NCBI GenBank assembly: GCA_000318405.1
Contig: KB291762.1
Coordinates: forward strand, 1-42,342
Reading direction: 5' to 3'
DNA from: Brevundimonas diminuta 470-4
Lineage (GTDB): Bacteria > Pseudomonadota > Alphaproteobacteria > Caulobacterales > Caulobacteraceae
Length of the DNA stretch: 42,342 nucleotides
The notes under the pieces are model-generated. The model had not been told where the DNA came from, ran no database searches, and worked only from the letters and a program-made list of their open reading frames with translations. How positions within the stretch are numbered: the stretch's first letter is position 1; each line of letters opens with the position of its first letter. The position numbers and the translations under genes are program-made. Positions 33,986 through 41,870 of the stretch are shown one piece after another.

Positions 33986-36610
33986 ATGAATACCGATTAC
34001 CGCAGGCGGCTGCTGGGCACGCCCTTCGACTATTTCGACACGCGCGCCGCCGTCCACGCCATCCAGCCGGGCGCCTATGACCGTCTGCCCTATGTGTCGC
34101 GAGTGCTGGCCGAGCAGCTGGTGCGCCGCTGCGATCCCGATCAGCTGACCGACGCCCTGACCCAGATCGTCGAGGGGCGGCGCGATATGGACTTCCCCTG
34201 GTATCCGGCGCGCGTGGTCTGTCACGACATTCTGGGTCAGACGGCGCTGGTCGATCTGGCGGGCCTGCGCGACGCCATCGCCCAGCAGGGCGGCGATCCG
34301 GCCAAGGTCAATCCGGTGGTGCCGACCCAGTTGATCGTCGACCATTCGCTGGCGGTCGAGCATGGCGGCTTTGACCCTGACGCCTTTGAAAAGAACCGCG
34401 CGGTCGAGGATCGCCGAAATGAGGACCGCTTCCACTTCATCGAATGGAGCAAGCGCGCCTTCGAGAACGTCGACGTCATCCCCGCGGGCAACGGCATCAT
34501 GCACCAGATCAATCTGGAGAAGATGTCGCCGGTGGTTCAGGTGCGCGACGGCGTGGCCTTCCCCGACACCTGCGTCGGCACCGACAGCCACACGCCGCAC
34601 GTCGATGCTCTGGGCGTCATCGCCGTCGGCGTCGGCGGGCTGGAGGCCGAGACGGTCATGCTGGGCCGCGCCTCGATGATGCGCCTGCCGGACATTGTGG
34701 GCGTCAGGCTGACCGGACGACGCGCGCCGGGCATCACGGCGACCGACATCGTCCTGGCCCTGACCGAGTTTCTGCGCGGGCAGAAGGTGGTCGGCGCCTG
34801 GCTGGAGTTCTTCGGCGAGGGCGCCGACAGCCTGTCGATCGGCGACCGGGCGACCATCTCCAACATGTGCCCGGAATACGGGGCGACGGCGGCGATGTTT
34901 TATATTGACCAGCAGACGCTCGACTATCTGAAGCTGACGGGCCGCGAGCCGGATCAGGTGGCGCTGGTCGAGACCTACGCCCGCACGACCGGCCTGTGGG
35001 GCGAGGCGCTGAAGACCGCCGAATATGGGCGGGTGCTGGCGTTCGACCTGTCCAGCGTCGAGCGGAACCTGGCCGGGCCGTCCAACCCGCACCGGCGCCT
35101 GCCCACATCCGCCCTAAAGGAGCGCGGCGTCGCTGTCGGACTGGCCGAGGCGCAGGCCGAGGAACGCGATGGCCTGCTGCCCGACGGCGCGGTCATCATC
35201 GCCGCCATCACCAGCTGCACCAACACCTCCAACCCGCGCAACGTCGTGGCGGCGGGCCTGCTGGCCAAGAAGGCCAATGCGCTGGGCCTGACGCGCAAGC
35301 CGTGGGTCAAGTCGTCCTTCGCGCCGGGATCGAAGGTGGCGCGCCTCTATCTTGAAGAAGCGGGCCTGCTTTCGGAGCTGGAGGCGCTGGGGTTCGGCAT
35401 CGTCGCCTTCGCCTGCACCACCTGCAACGGCATGTCCGGCGCCCTCGATCCGGCCATCCAACAGGAGATCATCGACCGCGACCTCTATTCCACCGCTGTC
35501 CTGTCGGGGAACCGCAACTTCGACGGCCGCATCCACCCCTACGCCAAACAGGCCTTCCTCGCCTCGCCGCCGCTGGTGGTGGCCTATGCGCTGGCCGGGA
35601 CGGTGCGGTTCGATATCGAGCAGGACGTGCTGGGGGTGGTCGACGGCCGCGAAATCCGCCTGAAGGACCTGTGGCCCTCGGACGAGGAGATCGACGCCGT
35701 GGTCGCCGCCTCGGTTAGGCCGGAGCAGTTCCGCGCCGTCTATGAGCCGATGTTCGGCGCGCGTCGCGGCGGCGGGGTCAGCGTCAGCCCCCTGTATGAC
35801 TGGCGCCCGCAGTCGACCTATATCCGCCGACCGCCCTATTGGGACACCGAAGGGGTCGGCGCCCTGTCCGCCAATCCGCGTACCCTGACAGGAATGCGGC
35901 CGCTGGCGATCCTGCCGGACAACATCACCACAGACCACCTGTCGCCGTCCAACGCCATCCTGCCCACTTCGGCGGCGGGGGAGTATCTGACACGGATGGG
36001 CGTGCCGGAGGAAGACTACAACTCCTACGCCACGCATCGGGGCGATCACCTGACCGCCATGCGCGCCACCTTCGCCAACCCGCAGCTGCTCAATGAAATG
36101 GCCGTGGTGGATGGGGCGGTGAAGAAGGGCTCCCTGACGCGGGTCGAGCCGGACGGCGAGGTCATGCGGATGTGGGAAGCGATCGAGACCTATCTGGACC
36201 GCCGCCAGCCGCTGATCATCATCGCGGGCGCCGATTATGGGCAGGGCTCGTCGCGCGACTGGGCGGCCAAGGGCGTGCGGCTGGCAGGCGTCGAAGCCAT
36301 CGTCGCCGAGGGGTTCGAGCGCATCCACCGCACCAATCTGATCGGCATGGGCGTGCTGCCGCTGGAGTTCAAGCCGGGCGTCACGCGCCTGACGCTGGGG
36401 CTGGATGGGACGGAGGCGTTCGACGTCACGGGCGAGCGTCGCCCCGGCGCCGACCTGACGCTGAGGATTCATCGCGCGACCGGCGAGACGGTCGAGCTGC
36501 CCGTCACCTGTCGTCTGGACACGGCCGAAGAGGTGCTGATCTATGAGGCGGGCGGCGTGTTGCAGCGCTTCGCCCAGGACTTCCTCGCCGCCCGGACGGA
36601 GGCCGCCTGA
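33986..36610 (+). CDS. acnD: Fe/S-dependent 2-methylisocitrate dehydratase AcnD
   Basis: From the ATG at 33986 the product has 874 residues and begins MNTDYRRRLLGTPFDYFDTRAAVHAIQPGAYDRLPYVSRVLAE, the form expected of AcnD; an in-frame upstream ATG at 33896 adds an unlike tail. The [4Fe-4S] Cys are in ITSCTNTSNP (~410) and CTTCNG (~476-479). The C-terminal swivel domain has YGQGSSRDWAAKGVRLAGVEAIVAEGFERIHRTNLIGMGVLPLEF. With PrpF it dehydrates 2-methylcitrate through the trans-isomer, replacing PrpD, which is absent here. prpF starts directly after its stop. Confidence 0.95.
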   Translation: MNTDYRRRLLGTPFDYFDTRAAVHAIQPGAYDRLPYVSRVLAEQLVRRCDPDQLTDALTQIVEGRRDMDFPWYPARVVCHDILGQTALVDLAGLRDAIAQQGGDPAKVNPVVPTQLIVDHSLAVEHGGFDPDAFEKNRAVEDRRNEDRFHFIEWSKRAFENVDVIPAGNGIMHQINLEKMSPVVQVRDGVAFPDTCVGTDSHTPHVDALGVIAVGVGGLEAETVMLGRASMMRLPDIVGVRLTGRRAPGITATDIVLALTEFLRGQKVVGAWLEFFGEGADSLSIGDRATISNMCPEYGATAAMFYIDQQTLDYLKLTGREPDQVALVETYARTTGLWGEALKTAEYGRVLAFDLSSVERNLAGPSNPHRRLPTSALKERGVAVGLAEAQAEERDGLLPDGAVIIAAITSCTNTSNPRNVVAAGLLAKKANALGLTRKPWVKSSFAPGSKVARLYLEEAGLLSELEALGFGIVAFACTTCNGMSGALDPAIQQEIIDRDLYSTAVLSGNRNFDGRIHPYAKQAFLASPPLVVAYALAGTVRFDIEQDVLGVVDGREIRLKDLWPSDEEIDAVVAASVRPEQFRAVYEPMFGARRGGGVSVSPLYDWRPQSTYIRRPPYWDTEGVGALSANPRTLTGMRPLAILPDNITTDHLSPSNAILPTSAAGEYLTRMGVPEEDYNSYATHRGDHLTAMRATFANPQLLNEMAVVDGAVKKGSLTRVEPDGEVMRMWEAIETYLDRRQPLIIIAGADYGQGSSRDWAAKGVRLAGVEAIVAEGFERIHRTNLIGMGVLPLEFKPGVTRLTLGLDGTEAFDVTGERRPGADLTLRIHRATGETVELPVTCRLDTAEEVLIYEAGGVLQRFAQDFLAARTEAA

Positions 36611-37813
36611 ATGTCGCAACAGGCCCAGATCGCCATTCCCGCGATCTATATGCGCGGCGGCACGTCCAAGGGGGTCTTCTTCCGGCTGGAAGACCTGCCC
36701 GAGGCGTGCCGCGTTCCGGGCCGCGCCCGCGACCGCCTGTTTCAGCGCGTGATCGGCAGCCCCGACCCCTATGGCAAGCATACCGACGGCATGGGCGGGG
36801 CGACGTCCAGCACCAGCAAATGCGTGATCATCTCGCCCAGCGCGCGGCCCGATCACGACGTCGACTATCTGTATGGGCAGGTGTCGATCGACACGGACTT
36901 CGTCGACTGGTCAGGCAACTGCGGCAACCTGTCGACGGCGGCCGGGGCTTTCGCCATCCATGCGGGCTATGTCCCGGTCGGGTCGGACGGAGTGCGCGTC
37001 GTGCGCATCTGGCAGGCCAATATCGGCAAGACCATCGTCGCCTATGTGCCGGTCGCGGACGGCCGGGTGCAGGAGACGGGCGACTTTGAACTGGACGGCG
37101 TGACCTTCCCCGCCGCCGAGATCGTGCTGGAGTTCCTCGACCCCGCCGATGAGGGCGAGGATGGCGGCGCCATGTTCCCGACCGGCAACCTCATCGACGA
37201 ACTGGACGTGCCGGAGGCGCTGGTCGCCGGCGGCAGGCTGAAGGCCACCCTGATCAATGCGGGCATCCCGACCATCTTCGTCAATGCGGCGGACCTCGGC
37301 TATTCGGGGACGGAGCTGCAGGGCGCGATCAACGACGATCCGGCGGCGCTGAAACGGCTGGAGGCCCTGCGCGCCATCGGCGCCGTGCGCATGGGGCTGA
37401 TCGGCTCGGTCGAGGAAGCGGCGCGGCGTCAGCACACGCCCAAGATCGCCTTCGTCGCCCCGCCCGCGGACCATGTGACATCCAGCGGCAAGACCGTCGC
37501 GGCGGGCGAGATCGACCTGCTGGTCCGCGCCCTGTCGATGGGAAAACTGCATCACGCCATGATGGGGACGGCGGCGGTGGCCATCGGGGCGGCAGCGGCC
37601 GTGCCGGGGACCCTGGTCAATCTGGCGGCCGGAGGCGGCGCGCGTCGCTCGGTCCGCTTCGGCCATCCGTCGGGCGCGCTGACGGTCGGCGCCGAGGCGC
37701 AACAGATCGAGGGCGTCTGGACGGTGGCCAAGGCGATCATGAGCCGCAGCGCGCGCCGTCTGATGGAAGGCCGCGTCCTGGTTCCGGCCGGGTCGTTCGA
37801 GGCTGCGGACTGA
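36611..37813 (+). CDS. prpF: 2-Methylaconitate cis-trans isomerase PrpF
   Basis: A 400-residue enzyme with the PrpF start IPAIYMRGGTSKGVFFRLEDLPEACR and the catalytic region SGNCGNLSTAAGAFAIHAG, in which the essential Cys sits. The DapF-like double fold continues through FPTGNLIDELDVP, INAGIPTIFVNAADLGY and GHPSGALTVGAEAQ. It converts the trans product of AcnD to the cis isomer for hydration. The start codon follows the acnD stop without a gap, so the two are coupled. Confidence 0.95.
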   Translation: MSQQAQIAIPAIYMRGGTSKGVFFRLEDLPEACRVPGRARDRLFQRVIGSPDPYGKHTDGMGGATSSTSKCVIISPSARPDHDVDYLYGQVSIDTDFVDWSGNCGNLSTAAGAFAIHAGYVPVGSDGVRVVRIWQANIGKTIVAYVPVADGRVQETGDFELDGVTFPAAEIVLEFLDPADEGEDGGAMFPTGNLIDELDVPEALVAGGRLKATLINAGIPTIFVNAADLGYSGTELQGAINDDPAALKRLEALRAIGAVRMGLIGSVEEAARRQHTPKIAFVAPPADHVTSSGKTVAAGEIDLLVRALSMGKLHHAMMGTAAVAIGAAAAVPGTLVNLAAGGGARRSVRFGHPSGALTVGAEAQQIEGVWTVAKAIMSRSARRLMEGRVLVPAGSFEAAD

Positions 37814-37833
37814 CTTTCTTGCGCGGCCAGGAT

Positions 37834-37924
37834 GTTTGCAATATTTACATAAACTGCTGATTGCGCACGGTTTATCGTGCAAATATTGCCAATAGCGCCC
37901 GTTCGATCTGTAAAAGTTGCAAAA
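37834..37924. promoter_or_regulatory. Regulator promoter with two further TGTAAA/TGCAAA boxes
   Basis: Between prpF and the XRE regulator two copies of the prp box are seen: TGTAAATATTGCAAAC on the minus strand (37834-37849) and CTGTAAAAGTTGCAAAA on the plus strand (37908-37924). A further TGCAAATATTGCC is at 37878-37890. The last box ends four bases before the ATG, so bound protein would block translation start or promoter clearance. This fits autoregulation by the ScfR-like protein. Confidence 0.55.
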
Positions 37925-37927
37925 TAT

Positions 37928-39340
37928 ATGAGCAAGACCTTCATGGGGGTGCGGCTGCGTCGGTTGCGCGAGGAGCGCGGCCTGACCCAGACGGCGGTCG
38001 CGCGGGCCCTGGATATCTCCAACTCCTATCTGAGCCAGATCGAGCAGAACCAGCGCCCCCTGACGGTGCCCCTGCTGCTGAAGCTGAACGCCGTCTTCGG
38101 CGTCGACGTGCAGTTCTTTTCCGAGGACGAAGAGGGGCGGTTGATCTCGGATGTGCGCGACGCGCTGGCGGACGGCGGCGATGAGCCGATCTCGACCGTC
38201 GAACTGCGGGAACTGGCGCTCAACATGCCCGCCGTGGGGCGCGCCCTGGTCTCCCTGCATCGCAAGGCGCGCCAGAGCGCCGAGCGCGCCGAGATCATGG
38301 CCCTGCGGCTGGGCGAAGATGCGGCGCGAGAGGCCCCCGCCCGCATGCCGTTCGAACAGGTGCGCGACTTCTTCTACGCGCGCCGCAACCACGTGGCCGA
38401 GTTGGATGAGGCGGCCGAGCGGCTCTATGCGGCGGCGGGGCTGGCGCCGCGACAGATACGGCCCGGTCTGGCCGCCTGGCTGGCGGAGAAGCACGGCGTC
38501 CGCGTGATCTTCGACGAGACGGACGAGGCCCAGCGCCGCTACGACGGGCCGAACCGGACGCTGTATGTCTCGGACTTCAGCAAACAGGGTCGGCAGGCGT
38601 TTCAGATGGCGCTGCAACTCGCCTTTCTGGAAGCAGGCGACCTGATCGAAAGCCTGATCGACGCCGCCCTGCTGGAAGAGCGCGAAACCCGCGATCTGTT
38701 GCGCATCGGCCTGGCCCAGTACTTCGCCGGGGCGCTGCTCCTTCCCTATGGCGACTTCCTGCGGCAGGCCGAGGTTTACGGCTATGACATCGACCGGCTG
38801 GGGCGGCATTTCGGCGTCGGGTTCGAGACGGTCTGCCATCGCCTGTCGACCCTGCAGAGACCCGGCGCCCTGGGCGTGCCCTTCTTCTTCGTCCGCGTGG
38901 ACCGCGCCGGGAATATCTCCAAGCGCCAGTCGGCCACGGACTTCCACTTCTCGCGCGTCGGCGGTTCTTGCCCGCTGTGGAACGTCTATGAGGCCTTCGT
39001 CCAGCCGGGGCGGGTGCTGACCCAGATGGCCCAGATGCCGGACGGGCGCACCTACCTGTGGATCGCCCGTACTGTCGGTAGTCCGGGGCCGGTGTACGGC
39101 GCGCCGGGCAAGACGTTCGCGATTGGACTGGGCTGCGACATCCGTCACGCAGAGCGGCTGGTCTATTCGCAGGGGCTGAACCTGTCCGATCAGGCCGCCG
39201 CCACCCCAATCGGCGCCGGGTGCAAGATCTGCGAGCGCCCGGCATGCCCGCAGCGCGCCTTCCCCTTCATCGGCCGCGCCCTGCAGATCGACATGGATCG
39301 CAGCGCCTCAACGCCCTATCCGACGGCGGCGGCGACCTGA
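37928..39340 (+). CDS. XRE-family short-chain-fatty-acyl-type regulator (ScfR/RamB-like)
   Basis: From the ATG at 37928 it has 470 residues. An XRE helix-turn-helix (GVRLRRLREERGLTQTAVARALDISNSYLSQIEQNQRPLTVPLLLKLNAVFGVD) is followed by an ImmA/IrrE-like domain (~150-290) and a C-terminal DUF2083 domain with a Cys-rich end (IGAGCKICERPACPQRAFPFIGRAL). The IrrE-type region reads RQAFQMALQLAFLEAGDLIESL where a metallopeptidase would have HExxH, so it is probably a sensor rather than a protease. Relatives such as RamB and ScfR control glyoxylate or propionate genes, and this gene lies with acnD-prpF. DNA binding is predicted at the TGTAAA...TGCAAA boxes nearby. An earlier start at 37877 lies inside those boxes and is unlikely. 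Confidence 0.85.
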   Translation: MSKTFMGVRLRRLREERGLTQTAVARALDISNSYLSQIEQNQRPLTVPLLLKLNAVFGVDVQFFSEDEEGRLISDVRDALADGGDEPISTVELRELALNMPAVGRALVSLHRKARQSAERAEIMALRLGEDAAREAPARMPFEQVRDFFYARRNHVAELDEAAERLYAAAGLAPRQIRPGLAAWLAEKHGVRVIFDETDEAQRRYDGPNRTLYVSDFSKQGRQAFQMALQLAFLEAGDLIESLIDAALLEERETRDLLRIGLAQYFAGALLLPYGDFLRQAEVYGYDIDRLGRHFGVGFETVCHRLSTLQRPGALGVPFFFVRVDRAGNISKRQSATDFHFSRVGGSCPLWNVYEAFVQPGRVLTQMAQMPDGRTYLWIARTVGSPGPVYGAPGKTFAIGLGCDIRHAERLVYSQGLNLSDQAAATPIGAGCKICERPACPQRAFPFIGRALQIDMDRSASTPYPTAAAT

Positions 39341-39349
39341 ATCAGATAG

Positions 39350-39385
39350 CAATAACGATATAAAGATATCCTTATATCGTTATTG
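39350..39385. promoter_or_regulatory. 36-bp perfect palindrome overlapping -35 of mesXD promoter
   Basis: Arms CAATAACGATATAA (39350-39363) and TTATATCGTTATTG (39372-39385) are perfectly complementary around AGATATCC. The core GATATAA-N-GATATC-N-TTATATC resembles ArsR-type methionine-cycle operators (SahR-like) described in proteobacteria, though I am matching from memory. A -35-like TTGACT at 39383-39388 overlaps its right arm, with a CATTTT about 16 bases on at 39405-39410. No T-run follows, so it is better read as an operator than as a terminator of the preceding regulator gene. Confidence 0.65.
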
Positions 39386-39419
39386 ACTTCGGCGGCGACC
39401 GTGGCATTTTCCCGTCGTC

Positions 39420-39612
39420 GTGGTTCTGCGCGCGGTCTTCGGACTGTGTGGAGCTAAGAGGGAAGCCGGTGAGACTGCGGTCGATGCCGGCGCTGCCCCC
39501 GCAACTGTGAGCGGCGAGTCGAAGGTCCATTTCGCGTCACTGGAGGTCCGCTTCCGGGAAGGCCGGACCGGAGGCGATGACCCGTGAGCCAGGAGACCTG
39601 CCGCGACAGATA
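39420..39612 (+). ncRNA. Cobalamin riboswitch
   Basis: The leader has the standard order of the AdoCbl/B12 aptamer: GGAAGCCGGTGAGAC near 39460, GCTGCCCCCGCAACTGTGAG near 39491-39511, CACTGG near 39538, GGGAAGGCCGGAC near 39556-39568, and the B12 box GTGAGCCAGGAGACCTGCC at 39584-39602. Downstream, GGGACG (39658-39663) can pair with CGTCCC (39684-39689), a candidate expression-platform stem before mesX. Binding of cobalamin should switch the following genes off, which makes sense because they make methionine without B12. Ends are approximate. Confidence 0.92.
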
Positions 39613-39725
39613 ACGTCCTCTGACGGGGTGTCGGTCAGGCCGCATGAGCGCCGCGAGGGGACGATTCCGCGCGGGCGGTCGCGCGTCCCTGTCCGCTGTC
39701 CCGTCACAGCATAACGGCAGAGACT

Positions 39726-40712
39726 ATGCTCAGCAGCGAATTCACCTTCAGCATCAAGCGCACCTCGCTCGACGAGGACTATGTTCCTGCCGAAAACACG
39801 CGCATCACCACCAACTTCGCGAATCTGGCGCGAGGGGAGAGCCGTCAGGAGAACCTGCGCAACACGCTGAGGATGATCGACAACCGGTTTAACTCGTTGG
39901 CGCACAACGATAATCCGAAGGGCGATCGTTACGCGGTCGAACTCCAGATCGTCTCCGTGGAGATGAGCCTTGCTCCCGGCGAGGGGGCGGACAGCTTCCC
40001 GCTGATCGAAATCCTGCAGACGACGATTGTCGATCAGCAGACCGGCGAGCGGATCGACGGGATCGTGGGGAACAACTTCTCCTCCTACGTGCGCGACTAC
40101 GACTTCAGCGTGGTTCTGCCTGAGCATATGAAGAGCCACCCCGGCGCCGGAGCTCCGGAAGGGTTCGGCGATCTGCATGGAAAGCTGTTCAGGCACTTCC
40201 TGACGTCAAGCGCCTACAAGGAAAACTTCCGCAAGCCGCCGGTCATCTGTCTGAGCGTGTCGAGCAACAAGACCTATCACCGGACCGGGAACGAGCATCC
40301 TGTGCTCGGTTTCGAATATGAGAATGACGAGTTCTCGCCGACCGACCAGTATTTCGCGAAGATGGGGATGAAGGTCCGTTACTTCATGCCCAAGGGCAGC
40401 GTGGCGCCGTTCGCCTTCTATCACATCGGCGACCTGACGGCGGACTACACCGACCTGGAACTGGTCAGCACGATCAGCACCATGGAGACCTTCCAGAAGA
40501 TCTATCGACCCGAGATCTACAACGCCAACTCGCCGGCGACCGAACACTATCAGCCCAGCCTGAAGTATCAGGACTACTCCCTGACCCGCATCGTCTACGA
40601 CCGCGAAGAGCGCAGCCGATTGGCCGTCGAACAGGGCAAGTTCGTCGAAGAACGCTTCATCAAGCCGTACCGCGACGTCCTCGACCAATGGTCCGCCACC
40701 TTCGCCGCCTGA
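39726..40712 (+). CDS. mesX: DUF1852 protein, partner of core methionine synthase
   Basis: A 328-residue protein that matches DUF1852: FTFSIKRTSLDEDYVPAENTRITTNFANLARGESRQENLRNTLRMIDNRFNSLAHNDNPKGDRY, then VSVEMSLA, LPEHMKSHPGAGAPEGFG, and CLSVSSNKTYHRTGNEHPVLGFEY. DUF1852 genes are paired with short MetE-like synthases; in the MesD type the protein, named MesX, is reported to be needed for activity together with oxygen. It is 28 bp upstream of the synthase gene and both are under one riboswitch. Its biochemical role is not known in detail; it may help supply the methyl group. Confidence 0.88.
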   Translation: MLSSEFTFSIKRTSLDEDYVPAENTRITTNFANLARGESRQENLRNTLRMIDNRFNSLAHNDNPKGDRYAVELQIVSVEMSLAPGEGADSFPLIEILQTTIVDQQTGERIDGIVGNNFSSYVRDYDFSVVLPEHMKSHPGAGAPEGFGDLHGKLFRHFLTSSAYKENFRKPPVICLSVSSNKTYHRTGNEHPVLGFEYENDEFSPTDQYFAKMGMKVRYFMPKGSVAPFAFYHIGDLTADYTDLELVSTISTMETFQKIYRPEIYNANSPATEHYQPSLKYQDYSLTRIVYDREERSRLAVEQGKFVEERFIKPYRDVLDQWSATFAA

Positions 40713-40741
40713 ACAGTTTCTCCGTACAAAAGTCCTCCATC

Positions 40742-41770
40742 ATGAAAACACTGTTGCCCACCTCGACCGCCGGCAGCCTGCCCAAACCCGTCTGGCTGGC
40801 CGAACCTGAAACCCTCTGGTCGCCCTGGAAACTGGAAGGCGAAGACCTGATCGAAGCCAAGCGGGACGCGCTGCGGCTGTCTCTGGACGATCAGCGCCGG
40901 GCCGGCATCGATATCGTCAGCGACGGCGAACAGACCCGCCAGCATTTCGTCACGACCTTCATCGAGCACCTGGAGGGCGTGGACTTCGAGAACCGCAAGA
41001 CGATGCGCATCCGCAATCGCTATGACGCCAGCGTGCCGGTGGTCGTGGGCGCTGTCAGCCGACCGAAGTCGGTCTTCGTCGAGGACGCTGAATACCTTCG
41101 CGGGTTGACCGACCAGCCGATCAAATGGGCGCTGCCGGGGCCGATGACCATGATCGACACCCTCTACGACGACCACTACGGCAGCCGCGAAAAACTGGCC
41201 TGGGAGTTCGCCAAAATCCTCAATGAGGAGGCGCGAGAACTGGAGGCGGCCGGCGTCGACATCGTGCAGTTCGACGAGCCCGCCTTCAACGTCTTCTTCG
41301 ACGAGGTCAACGACTGGGGCGTCGCCACTCTGGAGAAGGCGGCCGAGGGGCTTCGTTGCGAAACCGCCGTCCACATCTGCTACGGCTACGGCATCAAGGC
41401 CAACACCGACTGGAAGAAGACGCTCGGTTCCGAATGGCGGCAGTATGAGGAGGCCTTCCCCAAGCTGCAGACCTCCAGCATCGACATCATCTCTCTGGAA
41501 GCCCAGAATTCGCGCGTGCCGATGGATCTGATCGAACTGATCCGGGGCAAGAAGGTCATGGTCGGGGCCATCGACGTGGCGACCGACACGATCGAGACCC
41601 CGGAGGCGGTCGCCGACACCCTGCGAAAGGCGCTCCAGTTCGTGGACGCCGACAAACTCTATCCCGCCACCAATTGCGGCATGGCGCCCCTGTCTCGCGG
41701 GGTGGCCCAGGGCAAACTGGAAGCCCTGAGCGCCGGGGCCGAGATCGTCCGGAAAGAACTGTCGGCCTAG
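40742..41770 (+). CDS. mesD: Core (folate-independent) methionine synthase MesD
   Basis: From the ATG at 40742 the product has 342 residues, about the length of only the C-terminal catalytic half of MetE. TSTAGSLPKPVWL starts the barrel, FDEPAFNVFFDEV carries homocysteine-binding residues, VHICYGYG supplies zinc ligands His and Cys, and ATNCGMAPLSR the final Cys. It lacks the N-terminal half that binds methyl-tetrahydrofolate-triglutamate, so the methyl donor must be other than the usual one. The neighbouring DUF1852 gene defines it as MesD. The longer reading from 40688 overlaps mesX and is unlikely. Confidence 0.9.
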   Translation: MKTLLPTSTAGSLPKPVWLAEPETLWSPWKLEGEDLIEAKRDALRLSLDDQRRAGIDIVSDGEQTRQHFVTTFIEHLEGVDFENRKTMRIRNRYDASVPVVVGAVSRPKSVFVEDAEYLRGLTDQPIKWALPGPMTMIDTLYDDHYGSREKLAWEFAKILNEEARELEAAGVDIVQFDEPAFNVFFDEVNDWGVATLEKAAEGLRCETAVHICYGYGIKANTDWKKTLGSEWRQYEEAFPKLQTSSIDIISLEAQNSRVPMDLIELIRGKKVMVGAIDVATDTIETPEAVADTLRKALQFVDADKLYPATNCGMAPLSRGVAQGKLEALSAGAEIVRKELSA

Positions 41771-41870
41771 GGCCGTTAATGCTTGGGGGCCGCGCCGCGC
41801 GGCGCCGACCCATGCGCGAGGTTGATATCGCGATGGGCCGACGTGCGGGCAGCGTGGCGGACCGCCTTGA

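Noticed and set aside
39350..39385. Palindrome as terminator of the ScfR-like gene
   Set aside because: It is AT-rich in its stem, lacks a T-run, and overlaps a -35-like element of the next promoter; operator is the better reading, although weak termination cannot be excluded.
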